The notes under the pieces: generated by a model
Told to the model about the DNA's origin: nothing
Databases searched by the model: none
The model's input: the letters and a program-made list of their open reading frames with translations, nothing else
Shown: in pieces, positions 1 through 7,084 of the stretch
Layout: each line of letters opens with the position of its first letter
Numbering within the stretch: the first letter of the stretch is position 1
From: Pseudomonadota bacterium
Lineage (GTDB): Bacteria > Pseudomonadota > Alphaproteobacteria > Rhodobacterales > Rhodobacteraceae
Assembly: GCA_027592105.1 (NCBI GenBank)
Contig: JAQCLA010000017.1
Span: 1-19,851 of the forward strand
DNA length: 19,851 bases
Direction of reading: 5' to 3'
Made by a program: the position numbers and the translations under genes

Positions 1-1091
1 CCCGCCTGCCGCGCCCCAAGCCGCGCGCGCATCCATGCCGACATCGCACCGGCCGACTGCGCCAGATCATCGGGCCTTTGCCCACCGGCCATCGTCGCCT
101 TCAGCCCCACCACCTCGGCCGTGAGATTGGTCGACCAACGCATCATATCGCGCAAGACAACCGCCATCGGTTCGCTCTGATGAACCACCAGAACCGTCGC
201 GCCCGCCGGGGCAGCAGGGGCAAGCGCGATATCCGGAAAACTGATCCCTGCAGCGTGGGCCAATGTCTGAAAAACCTCAGCGGTGTAGGCAGAAGGGCGG
301 CGCACCGGCAACCAGCGCGAACCGTGATCGCCCAAAGCCTCGCGCGCCACAGTCCAATGATCGCGCCCTTCGATCGTCTCATAGGTATAGACGGGATCAC
401 GACGATCAGCGATCCGCATCCGGGCGATCTGCACCGCGGGGCGCAGTGTTTCAGAACGTGCATCCAATGCGATGGCATAATCGCCCGCCTGCCGCACCCA
501 TTCGAAATGCACCCGGTTGAAATTCAGGTTCAGACCCGAGATCGCAGGGTTGTAGCCCACATGCGGCGGCTGCGAGGGATCAACCTCGAAAATAGAGGGC
601 AACGCGCCATCGGCCACCATCAAGCGCCCCGTCACTTCGCGCAGACCCTGCGCGCGCAAAGCCGTGGCCATGCCCGCCAGACTGTCAGTGTCAAAGGTTG
701 GATCACCCGATCCGATCAGCCATAGATCACCGTTCAGTTGCCCATCGCTGATCGTGCCGTCGGCGATGATACGGGTCTCGAACCGATAGTCAGGGCCAAG
801 CCGCTCAAGCGCATAACTGCAGGTCACAGCCTTGGTGACCGAGGCGGGCGGTAATGGGAAAAGCGGGTTCATTCCCTCAAGCACGGTGCCCGTCGTGGCA
901 TCGGCCACAACAAAGCCCACGCGCCCGCCAATGGCCGCCTCGGCGATCAGCTGGCGCGCCGAGGGGACGGGCTCTGCCGAAAGCGCCGCCGGGCGCATCA
1001 TCGGGCGCAGCGATGCAGCAGGCGCCGCCGCCATGCCGGGAGTGGCCGCAAAAGCAGCAAGGCCAGACAGGAATGCACGACGCGACGACAT
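1..1091 (-). CDS. dacB: D-alanyl-D-alanine carboxypeptidase/endopeptidase (PBP4 family, S13), C-terminus cut by window edge
   Basis: The reverse strand is open from an ATG at 1091 to the left edge (363 codons, no stop), so the C-terminus lies outside the window. The family removes the terminal D-Ala from peptidoglycan stem peptides or cuts cross-links in the periplasm. Seen: the serine-nucleophile SxxK motif as SVTK (Ser84, Lys87) within PPASVTK, the GSGDPTF segment (about 127-133) typical of PBP4, and the second motif SxN as STN (320-322). The third motif (KTG) would fall beyond the edge. The N-terminus reads SRRAFLSG followed by a hydrophobic Ala/Gly-rich stretch, which looks like a twin-arginine (Tat) signal with likely cleavage near residues 22-26. 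It is divergent from the EamA transporter across 128 nt. The family call is firm; Tat export is inferred from the motif. Confidence 0.93.
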   Translation of the reverse strand, partial: MSSRRAFLSGLAAFAATPGMAAAPAASLRPMMRPAALSAEPVPSARQLIAEAAIGGRVGFVVADATTGTVLEGMNPLFPLPPASVTKAVTCSYALERLGPDYRFETRIIADGTISDGQLNGDLWLIGSGDPTFDTDSLAGMATALRAQGLREVTGRLMVADGALPSIFEVDPSQPPHVGYNPAISGLNLNFNRVHFEWVRQAGDYAIALDARSETLRPAVQIARMRIADRRDPVYTYETIEGRDHWTVAREALGDHGSRWLPVRRPSAYTAEVFQTLAHAAGISFPDIALAPAAPAGATVLVVHQSEPMAVVLRDMMRWSTNLTAEVVGLKATMAGGQRPDDLAQSAGAMSAWMRARLGARQA

Positions 1092-1149
1092 CAAGGCACC
1101 ATTTGCGCGAACTTTGACCGGACTAAACCGCAGCCGGGCCTCACGCTCA

Positions 1150-1170
1150 AGGGTTTGTCGGTTCAACCCT
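1150..1170. repeat. Perfect 6-bp inverted repeat between dacB and the EamA gene
   Basis: AGGGTT (1150-1155) and AACCCT (1165-1170) form a dyad with a 9-nt spacer in the middle of the 128-nt divergent intergenic region. It could be an operator for one or both genes or a small hairpin. I recognise no known regulator consensus. Confidence 0.3.
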
Positions 1171-1219
1171 CTGCGAGGACAGTGCTTTTCGCGTCCAAAG
1201 CGATAAGATAACAGGGCGC

Positions 1220-2065
1220 ATGCAACGTGATGTCCTTCGGGCCCTTCCCCTTATGCTGCTGGCAATGACGCTGATCCCGGCAGGGGATACGGCGGGCAAG
1301 CTCTTGGGCGAGGCAGGCGTTGCACCGGTTTTCACCGCATGGAGCCGCTTTACCCTCGGGGCGGTGATGATCTTGCCCTTCGTGGCCCGGATCATGCCTT
1401 TGGCCCTGTTTGCCGATTGGCGGATCTGGCTGCGCGGGTTGCTTTTGGCAGGGGGGATCTTGTCGATCCTGACCGCGCTGAGGACCGAACCCATCGCCGA
1501 TGTCTTCGGGGCCTTTTTCATCGGGCCGATCTTGGCCTATGTGCTGTCGGCGTGGCTGCTCAGGGAGGGGTTTTCGCCCCTCAGGGTCGTACTTTTGCTT
1601 TTGGGTTTTTGTGGCGTTTTGCTGGTGGTTCGCCCGGGCTTTGGCATGACGCCGGGTCTCGGCTTCGCCGTTTTGGCAGGGCTTTTTTACGGTGGGTTCT
1701 TGACCACCTCGCGCTGGCTGTCGGGCATCGCCCATCCCGGCGCGCTATTGCTCAGCCAATTGGTCGTGGGCGCGCTAGCATTGGCCCCCTTCGGGCTGCT
1801 GGCACTGCCCAGCTTCGAGGCACGCATCACCGCGCTGACCTTTGGCTCGGCCTTTGGCTCGATGCTGGGCAATCTTTTCTTGATCATCGCGCTGCGCATG
1901 GCCCCTGCGTCGCGGCTGGCCCCATTCGTCTATTTCCAACTGGTCGCGGCCACGGCGCTTGGCTGGGCGGTATTCGGCACGCTGCCCGATGTGCTGACCT
2001 TGGCGGGGCTTGCGATCTTGCTTTTGTCGGGCCTTGCGACTTTGGCACTGCGCGACAAGCGCTGA
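1220..2065 (+). CDS. DMT-superfamily EamA-type transporter
   Basis: A 281-residue, very hydrophobic protein with about ten membrane segments, arranged as two EamA-like repeats (about residues 5-137 and 148-276). This is the usual length and layout for drug/metabolite transporters of the inner membrane. Family signs are the early charged TM1-TM2 region (GDTAGKL, WSRFTLGA), the TM4 region IADVFGAFFIGPI with a downstream VVRPGF segment, and a second-half region with SRLAPFVYFQLV before the last helices. The substrate cannot be read from sequence; relatives export amino acids, metabolites or nucleotides. The start is the ATG at 1220, with a short AGGG just upstream. It ends 3 nt from the convergent nadD stop, so no separate terminator fits between them. 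Confidence 0.88.
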   Translation: MQRDVLRALPLMLLAMTLIPAGDTAGKLLGEAGVAPVFTAWSRFTLGAVMILPFVARIMPLALFADWRIWLRGLLLAGGILSILTALRTEPIADVFGAFFIGPILAYVLSAWLLREGFSPLRVVLLLLGFCGVLLVVRPGFGMTPGLGFAVLAGLFYGGFLTTSRWLSGIAHPGALLLSQLVVGALALAPFGLLALPSFEARITALTFGSAFGSMLGNLFLIIALRMAPASRLAPFVYFQLVAATALGWAVFGTLPDVLTLAGLAILLLSGLATLALRDKR

Positions 2066-2068
2066 GCG

Positions 2069-2665
2069 CTACCAATCCCCACGCGCGCGGATCGCGCTGG
2101 ATGAGACGTCGATCATCGGCAGATTGACGAAACACCACGCAGGCGGCGCGCGATGCGCCAAAAGATGCGCCGCCTCGGCGGGTAATTTCGCATGGCGAAA
2201 AATACTGGCCGCCTTGGCCGTGCGCGCCGCGATCCTGCTGCCGGGGCGGGCCAGAACACCCACCGCCACGCGCGCCATGATCTCTTGCCAATCTTGCCAG
2301 CGATGGAATTGGGCCAAGTTATCGGCTCCCATCAGCCATACGAACCGGACGCCGGGGTAAAGCGCTTGCAACGCCGCGATGGTCTGGGCGGTATAGCGTG
2401 TGCCGATCCGCGCCTCGACATCGGTGACGATGATGCGGGGATGATCGACCAGCGCATGGGCCTCCGCCAAACGCTGTGCCAAGGGGGCCGGTCCCTTGGG
2501 CTTGAGCGGATTGCCTGGGCTGACCAACCACCAGACGCGATCGAGGCCAAAGCGCTTGAGCGCCTCGCGGCTGACATGCAGATGGCCGGGATGGGCCGGA
2601 TCGAATGATCCGCCGAAAAGGCCAATGGTCTGGCCTGCACGTGCAATGGGTAAATCAGAACGCAA
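2069..2665 (-). CDS. nadD: Nicotinate-nucleotide adenylyltransferase
   Basis: NadD adenylylates nicotinate mononucleotide with ATP to make deamido-NAD in cytoplasmic NAD synthesis. The 198-residue protein has the nucleotidyltransferase signature GGSFDPAHPGH (about 18-28, with His25 and His28 as the ATP-binding histidine pair), the substrate-loop segment WWLVSPGNPLK after it, and the C-terminal SSSAIRARG segment (188-196) equivalent to the family ISSTxIR motif. The length is normal. The start appears to be TTG at 2665: the frame hits a stop only seven codons upstream, and no ATG or GTG lies before the essential GGSFDP motif. No strong Shine-Dalgarno sequence is visible for it. In many relatives nadD sits with proA or rsfS; here it stands alone, convergent with the EamA gene and divergent from ettA. 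Confidence 0.93.
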   Translation of the reverse strand: MRSDLPIARAGQTIGLFGGSFDPAHPGHLHVSREALKRFGLDRVWWLVSPGNPLKPKGPAPLAQRLAEAHALVDHPRIIVTDVEARIGTRYTAQTIAALQALYPGVRFVWLMGADNLAQFHRWQDWQEIMARVAVGVLARPGSRIAARTAKAASIFRHAKLPAEAAHLLAHRAPPAWCFVNLPMIDVSSSAIRARGDW

Positions 2666-2817
2666 GGGCGGGTGCGGCCTTGTTCAAGGGGCGTTGGCGC
2701 TCCTTGATGCGGCCTTGATGGCCCATAGTCAACGCGCCGCCGCCCAGCCCGGATTGCCCATCGGCCCCGAAGCGACTAGATGGCGTACAAACCTCGGATC
2801 AGACAACGGAGCGGCAC

Positions 2818-4473
2818 ATGGCCTCCTACCAGTATGTTTATCACATGGATGGCGTTTCCAAGACCTATCCGGGCGGCAAGAAATGCTTTGAAAATATCCG
2901 CCTGAACTTTCTGCCCGGTGTGAAAATCGGCGTCGTCGGCGTCAACGGCTCGGGTAAATCGACATTGATGCGGATCATGGCGGGCATCGACACCGATTTC
3001 AGCGGTGAGGCTTGGGCGGCCGAGGGCGCGCGTGTGGGCTACCTACCGCAAGAGCCGCAGCTCGATGAAAGCCTGAATGTGCGTGACAATGTCATGCTCG
3101 GCGTCGGCACCAAAAAGGCCAAGCTCGACCGCTACAACGAACTGGCGATGAATTACTCGGACGAGACCGCCGACGAAATGGCCAGCCTGCAAGACGAAAT
3201 CGACGCCGAGAACCTGTGGGATCTCGATAGCCAAGTCGACATCGCGATGGAGGCGCTGCGCTGCCCGCCGGACGATGCCGAAGTGGCAACGCTCTCGGGC
3301 GGCGAACGGCGTCGCGTGGCGCTGTGCAAACTGCTGCTCGAAGCGCCTGAGATGCTGCTGTTGGACGAACCGACCAACCACCTCGACGCCGAAACCATCG
3401 CTTGGCTGCAAAAGCACCTGATCGAATACAAGGGTACGATCCTGATCGTGACCCACGACCGCTATTTCCTCGACGATATCACGGGCTGGATTCTCGAACT
3501 CGATCGCGGACGCGGCATTCCCTACGAGGGGAATTATTCGGCTTGGCTGGAACAAAAGGCCAAGCGGCTCGAGCAAGAAGCCCGCGAGGACAAATCGCGC
3601 CAGAAGACGCTGGAGCGCGAATTGGAATGGATCCGCGCCGGTGCCAAGGCGCGTCAGGCCAAGCAAAAGGCGCGTATCAACGCCTATGAAGAGATGGCCA
3701 ACCAATCCGAGCGGGAAAAGATTTCCCGCGCCCAGATCGTCATTCCCAATGGCCCGCGCCTCGGCGCGAAGGTGATCGAGATCAACGATCTGAAAAAGGG
3801 CTATGGCGACCGGCTGTTGGTCGAAGACCTGAGTTTCTCGCTGCCACCCGGCGGGATCGTCGGCGTGATCGGCCCCAACGGTGCGGGGAAATCGACGCTT
3901 TTCCGCATGTTGACCGGGCAGGAAACACCCGATTCCGGCTCGGTCGAGTTCGGCGATACGGTCAAGCTGTCCTATGTCGACCAGTCGCGCGATTCGCTCG
4001 ACCCGGCCAAAACCGTGTGGGAGGAAATCTCGGGCGGTGCCGAAATCATCGAATTGGGCGATGCCTCGATGAATAGCCGCGCCTATTGCTCGGCCTTCAA
4101 CTTCAAAGGCGGCGATCAGCAGAAAAAGGTGGGCTTGCTCTCGGGCGGTGAGCGCAACCGCGTGCATATGGCCAAGCTTCTGAAATCGGGCGGCAATGTG
4201 CTGCTGCTCGACGAGCCGACCAACGATCTCGACGTCGAGACGCTGCGCGCGCTCGAAGACGCGCTCGAGGATTTCGCGGGCTGTGCGGTGATCATCAGCC
4301 ACGACCGGTTCTTCCTCGACCGGCTTTGCACCCATATCCTCGCCTTCGAGGGCGAGGCGCATGTCGAATGGTTCGAGGGCGATTTCTCGGCCTATGAAGA
4401 CGATAAGAAGCGTCGCCTTGGCCCCGACGCGCTAGAGCCTAAGCGTCTGAAATACAAGAAGTTCACGCGCTAA
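2818..4473 (+). CDS. ettA: Energy-dependent translational throttle protein EttA (ABC-F ATPase)
   Basis: EttA is a soluble ABC-F protein that binds the ribosomal E site and gates the first elongation steps according to ATP/ADP level. Two ABC domains are present without membrane segments. Domain 1 has Walker A GVNGSGKST (41-49), signature LSGGE (159-163) and Walker B LLLDEPTNHLD with catalytic Glu184. Domain 2 has GPNGAGKST (352-360), LSGGE (441-445) and LLLDEPTND with Glu466. The linker (about 240-320) is rich in charged residues (EQKAKRLEQEAREDKSRQK) and corresponds to the P-site tRNA interaction motif. The 551-residue length and the opening YQYVYHMDGVSKTYPGGKK fit EttA rather than other ABC-F members. 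The ATG at 2818 follows ACGGAGCGGCAC, a good Shine-Dalgarno. A long hairpin follows the stop. Confidence 0.96.
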   Translation: MASYQYVYHMDGVSKTYPGGKKCFENIRLNFLPGVKIGVVGVNGSGKSTLMRIMAGIDTDFSGEAWAAEGARVGYLPQEPQLDESLNVRDNVMLGVGTKKAKLDRYNELAMNYSDETADEMASLQDEIDAENLWDLDSQVDIAMEALRCPPDDAEVATLSGGERRRVALCKLLLEAPEMLLLDEPTNHLDAETIAWLQKHLIEYKGTILIVTHDRYFLDDITGWILELDRGRGIPYEGNYSAWLEQKAKRLEQEAREDKSRQKTLERELEWIRAGAKARQAKQKARINAYEEMANQSEREKISRAQIVIPNGPRLGAKVIEINDLKKGYGDRLLVEDLSFSLPPGGIVGVIGPNGAGKSTLFRMLTGQETPDSGSVEFGDTVKLSYVDQSRDSLDPAKTVWEEISGGAEIIELGDASMNSRAYCSAFNFKGGDQQKKVGLLSGGERNRVHMAKLLKSGGNVLLLDEPTNDLDVETLRALEDALEDFAGCAVIISHDRFFLDRLCTHILAFEGEAHVEWFEGDFSAYEDDKKRRLGPDALEPKRLKYKKFTR

Positions 4474-4484
4474 GAACACGCAAG

Positions 4485-4516
4485 CTATCGGGTGCGTCTT
4501 CAGGCGCACCCGATAG
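4485..4516 (+). terminator. Hairpin downstream of ettA, probable terminator
   Basis: A perfect 12-bp stem (CTATCGGGTGCG at 4485-4496 with its complement at 4505-4516) closes an 8-nt loop and can add a G-U and a C-G pair to leave a TTCA tetraloop. It starts 12 nt after the ettA stop. There is no T-tract behind it, so termination may be partial, or the hairpin may mainly protect the 3' end. Confidence 0.7.
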
Positions 4517-4721
4517 TCGCAGTGCCATCGAAGGCGCCCGCTACAGCGTGGCGTTCGGCAGTTCAGGCTTGCTATTTGCGCCGATAACCCCCATATGTAC
4601 CTCGCGAACGTTATTCTTTTTCGACCACTGTCTCCCCTAACAGGCTGTCAGTCTTTCGATCCAGACCGACCAAGCCAAGCTGCCGCATCTCGTGGGCAGC
4701 CTTCAGTTAGGAGATAACACG
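4517..4721 (+). promoter_or_regulatory. Probable promoter and long 5' leader of the cold-shock gene
   Basis: This gap between the ettA hairpin and cspA holds no convincing ORF. It includes an AT-richer stretch (about 4565-4640, with TTGCTA at 4569 and TATGTA at 4594, spacer 19) that could hold the promoter, leaving a leader of roughly 110-120 nt. Long structured leaders are common for CspA-family mRNAs. The ribosome binding site is AGGAG at about 4709-4713, 8 nt before the ATG. The promoter call is weak. Confidence 0.3.
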
Positions 4722-4928
4722 ATGGCCAATGGCACCGTGAAGTGGTTCAACAGCACCAAGGGTTTCGGCTTTATCGCACCCGATAGCGGCGGCAAGGACG
4801 TTTTCGTCCACATCTCCGCGCTCGAGCGTTCGGGCCACACAAGCCTCAAGGACGACCAGAAGGTCACCTTCGACGTCGAGTCCGGCCGTGACGGCCGCGA
4901 GTCCGCGATCAATATCGTTCTGGTCTGA
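4722..4928 (+). CDS. Cold-shock protein, CspA family
   Basis: A 68-residue single cold-shock domain, the full usual length. It binds single-stranded RNA/DNA and melts secondary structure in mRNA in the cytoplasm. Seen: the opening NGTVKWFNSTKGFGFI with the RNP1 motif KGFGFIAP (13-20), RNP2 VFVHISAL (27-34), and the C-terminal DVESGRDGRESAINI typical of alphaproteobacterial paralogues. The ATG at 4722 is chosen over an in-frame start at 4692 because TTAGGAG lies 8 nt upstream and the protein then aligns exactly with the family start. The gene is monocistronic: it has a long leader and a strong terminator. Several Csp paralogues usually exist per genome, so I give no specific symbol. Confidence 0.95.
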   Translation: MANGTVKWFNSTKGFGFIAPDSGGKDVFVHISALERSGHTSLKDDQKVTFDVESGRDGRESAINIVLV

Positions 4929-4975
4929 ACCAGACGCCTGCGCGGGGCGCATGCCCTGCGATCTGGACAAAAGAC

Positions 4976-5004
4976 AAAGGTGCGCAGCAATGCGCGCCTT
5001 TTTT
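4976..5004 (+). terminator. Rho-independent terminator of the cold-shock gene
   Basis: An 11-bp stem (AAAGGTGCGCA at 4976-4986 with TGCGCGCCTTT at 4991-5001, one G-U pair) encloses a GNRA-type loop GCAA and is followed by a run of six T (4999-5004). It is a textbook intrinsic terminator, 47 nt after the stop. Confidence 0.9.
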
Positions 5005-5092
5005 CTTGCGCGATCACCCGCGCGATGGGGCTTGCCAACACGAGGATGCACGCCCAAATAATTGACGACGGCAATCACAAAAGGGGCCAGCC

Positions 5093-5533
5093 ATGTCCCA
5101 TATCATCACCTGTCTGACCTGCGGCACGACCAACCGGGTCCCTACCGAGCGGCTCAGCGCGCATCCCAAATGCGGCACATGCGGCGCCAAGCTGGCCGAG
5201 GCCAAGGTGCAAGAGGTCGACAGCGCCACCCTGCGCAAAGCCGAACGCAAGGACAGCCTGCCACTGTTGGTGGATTTCTGGGCACCTTGGTGCGGCCCTT
5301 GCCGCGCGATGGCCCCCGAGTTCGAGAAAGCCGCCCGCGCGCTTACACCCCATGCGCGGCTGGCCAAGATCAACACGCAGGTCAATGGCGATGCGGCCCA
5401 ACGCTATGGCATCAGGGGCATTCCCGCGCTGATCTTGTTCCAAAACGGGCAAGAGGTCGCGCGACTGACCGGTGCGCGCCCGGCGGCCGAGATCACGGCC
5501 TTTGTCCAGCAACACAGCCGGAACCGGGCATGA
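5093..5533 (+). CDS. trxC: Thioredoxin 2 (TrxC type, zinc-binding N-terminus)
   Basis: A 146-residue cytoplasmic thiol-disulfide reductase. The N-terminal zinc ribbon is seen as two CxxC pairs (Cys7/Cys10 and Cys27/Cys30), the hallmark separating TrxC from TrxA. A thioredoxin fold follows, with active site WCGPC (66-70) and the cis-proline at Pro111 (GIRGIPAL). The length matches E. coli Trx2. The ATG at 5093 follows AAAAGGGG about 9 nt upstream. In E. coli trxC is under OxyR; I see no clear operator here. The upstream cspA terminator makes it an independent transcription unit. It converges on a small membrane-protein gene 7 nt downstream. Confidence 0.95.
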   Translation: MSHIITCLTCGTTNRVPTERLSAHPKCGTCGAKLAEAKVQEVDSATLRKAERKDSLPLLVDFWAPWCGPCRAMAPEFEKAARALTPHARLAKINTQVNGDAAQRYGIRGIPALILFQNGQEVARLTGARPAAEITAFVQQHSRNRA

Positions 5534-5540
5534 GCCGCCG

Positions 5541-5717
5541 TTAGAAGCGGAACGAGTAGATCAGCGCAACAGGGATGACCATCGCGCTCCAGATGCAAAA
5601 GAAAAACGCCATCCGGCCAAGCTTGAGCCAAAGCTGAATTTCCGCATCCTCGGTGAATGCCGCGCTCACCCCGGTGGCGGTTGCCGTTTTGGGATCGATG
5701 AATTCCATACGTGACAC
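5541..5717 (-). CDS. Small single-pass membrane protein, unrecognised family (58 aa)
   Basis: The predicted protein begins (V/M)SRMEFIDPKTATATG, then a short acidic segment (FTEDAEIQLW), then one strongly hydrophobic helix (about residues 35-54, GRMAFFFCIW onward) and a short basic tail (YSFRF). This suggests an N-out or N-in single-pass inner-membrane protein. The start is taken as GTG at 5717 because AGGAGGA lies 6 nt upstream; the in-frame ATG at 5708 would be 15 nt away. The excellent Shine-Dalgarno and the clean soluble-to-membrane layout support a real gene despite its size. I do not recognise the family, and no function is claimed. It converges on trxC and is divergent from the DUF4329 gene. 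Confidence 0.7.
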   Translation of the reverse strand: MSRMEFIDPKTATATGVSAAFTEDAEIQLWLKLGRMAFFFCIWSAMVIPVALIYSFRF

Positions 5718-5785
5718 GCGCGGTCCTCCTCTTGGCTGCAAACACGAACGTCAAGCCCTCCAACATAAGCGCCCGGCGACGTGGG

Positions 5786-5814
5786 TCCAGTGGCAGTGGG
5801 TCGCTTTCACTGGA
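5786..5814. repeat. 7-bp inverted repeat in a divergent promoter region
   Basis: TCCAGTG (5786-5792) and CACTGGA (5808-5814) are perfect inverted arms with a 15-nt spacer, between the leftward 58-aa gene and the rightward DUF4329 gene. The left arm overlaps a possible leftward -35/-10 pair (TGGACC, 16-nt spacer, TATGTT on the minus strand). It is an operator or hairpin candidate only. Confidence 0.3.
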
Positions 5815-5840
5815 TTGTGCGGGAAAACCGCTTATCATCC

Positions 5841-6413
5841 ATGCGGTCGGGCTTGGAAAATGGGTTGTCGCGCGTGTTTTTTCGAATTCTTTCCTCCGTC
5901 ACCGTGGCCCTGTCGCTTTTGATCGCGCCTGCTGCCCGCGCACAAAGCGGCCAAGAGGCGGCTTTTGTCCTCGCCTTGATGGAATCGATGAACGCGCTTT
6001 CCGTGCGTTTCAACCGCGAGGTCTGCGGCTATATCCTGCGCCATCCCAATGGGGCCTATTCCTCGACCAAGGTCAGTTGGGGCGGACATGCCACCTGTGC
6101 CTCGCTGCCGATCGAAGACGGGATGGAAGTGGTCTCGTCATGGCACACCCATGCGGCATATGCGGTCGATTATGATGGTGAGGTGCCTTCGATCCAGGAT
6201 GTCGAGGGCGATATGGCCTTGGGCGTGAATGGGTGGGTGGGCACACCGGGTGGGCGGTTGTGGTTCGTCGATGGCGTGAACGGCACGATGCGGCAATTCT
6301 GTGGGCGCGGCTGCCTACCCGAAGATCCCAATTTCATGCCCGAAGACCACGGATCAGTCGAAGATGCCTATACGCTCGACGGGCTATATCGGCGGTTCGG
6401 CCGCGCGCCATAA
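5841..6413 (+). CDS. Secreted DUF4329 protein with JAMM-like metal motif
   Basis: From the ATG at 5841 the protein has 190 residues. It starts with a signal peptide (basic n-region, hydrophobic core about 16-29, ARA cleavage site near residue 34). The body matches the DUF4329 family as I know it from Rhodobacter-like genomes (HTH, EVPS..D, GWVGTPGGRLW, CG.GCLPEDPNF). A JAMM/JAB zinc-peptidase constellation can be read: REVCGYI with Glu60, HTH with His102/His104, and S117-x2-D120; the family norm has fewer residues between the HxH and the Asp. Four cysteines (62, 86, 154, 158) could form periplasmic disulfides. The start is uncertain: no good ribosome site precedes 5841, and TTG at 5865 or GTG at 5871 would also leave a signal peptide. 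Enzymatic activity is inferred, not shown. It ends 7 nt from the convergent tag gene. Confidence 0.82.
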   Translation: MRSGLENGLSRVFFRILSSVTVALSLLIAPAARAQSGQEAAFVLALMESMNALSVRFNREVCGYILRHPNGAYSSTKVSWGGHATCASLPIEDGMEVVSSWHTHAAYAVDYDGEVPSIQDVEGDMALGVNGWVGTPGGRLWFVDGVNGTMRQFCGRGCLPEDPNFMPEDHGSVEDAYTLDGLYRRFGRAP

Positions 6414-6420
6414 CCCAAGC

Positions 6421-6987
6421 TCAACGAAGCACGGCGTGCCGATGACAGCTGGTCAGGTGATCATTCACAATTCCCGTGGCCTGCATCCAAGCATAGGTGA
6501 TCGTGGGGCCGCAGAACCGGAATCCGGCGCGGCCCAGATCCTTTGACAAGGCTTGGCTCAACGCGGTTTGCGCAGGCACCGATGCTTGATCAGCCCAAGT
6601 ATTCTGAAGCGGCACATCATCGACATAGCGCCAGATGAAAGGCGCAAATCCGGTCTTTTCTTCGATCGCCAGATAGGCGCGCGCATTGCCGATCGTGGCT
6701 TCGATCTTGCCGCGGTGACGCACGATGCCGGGATCGGTCAAAAGCCGGGCAATGTCATCTTCACCCCAACGCGCGATCACCTCGGGATGAAAGCCCGCGA
6801 AAGCGGCACGAAACGCCTCGCGCTTGCGCAAGATCGTGATCCACGACAGCCCGGCCTGAAACCCATCCAGCACCAGCTTTTCCCACAGCGCCCGGCCATC
6901 GCGCTCGGGCACGCCCCATTCGGTGTCGTGATAGGCGACATAAAGCGGATCGTTACCGCACCATGTGCAGCGGCCAGCGTCAGACAT
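6421..6987 (-). CDS. tag: DNA-3-methyladenine glycosylase I
   Basis: Tag excises 3-methyladenine from alkylated DNA to start base excision repair. The 188-residue protein shows the family core YVAYHDTEWGVPERDG, QAGLSWITILRKREAF and GIVRHRGKIEATIGNARAYL. The zinc snap of E. coli Tag (Cys4, His17, His175, Cys179) corresponds to Cys7, His20, His177 and Cys181, so it is intact. The position of the E. coli base-recognition Glu38 is Asp41 here (VLDGFQAGLSW), a conservative change. The ATG at 6987 is chosen because it aligns with the family start and GGGGGAT lies about 9 nt upstream; an in-frame extension to 7032 adds a non-conserved tail. It is divergent from the EAL gene. Confidence 0.95.
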   Translation of the reverse strand: MSDAGRCTWCGNDPLYVAYHDTEWGVPERDGRALWEKLVLDGFQAGLSWITILRKREAFRAAFAGFHPEVIARWGEDDIARLLTDPGIVRHRGKIEATIGNARAYLAIEEKTGFAPFIWRYVDDVPLQNTWADQASVPAQTALSQALSKDLGRAGFRFCGPTITYAWMQATGIVNDHLTSCHRHAVLR

Positions 6988-7084
6988 TGAGAAATCCCCC
7001 GCCAATTGGAAGCAAATGCAAGGTTTCATCATTCCTTAAGTGCGCAGGCTGCATGACAGCAAGCGAATTGCTTCGCATGAGGAT

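Noticed and set aside
78..725. 215-codon plus-strand ORF at the left edge
   Set aside because: Antisense to dacB, whose SxxK and SxN motifs prove the minus strand is the coding one.
3043..4362. 439-codon ORF on the minus strand opposite ettA
   Set aside because: It is antisense to a certain ABC-F gene; the composition (repeated hydrophobic/charged strings without domain motifs) is what a high-GC codon pattern produces in the opposite frame.
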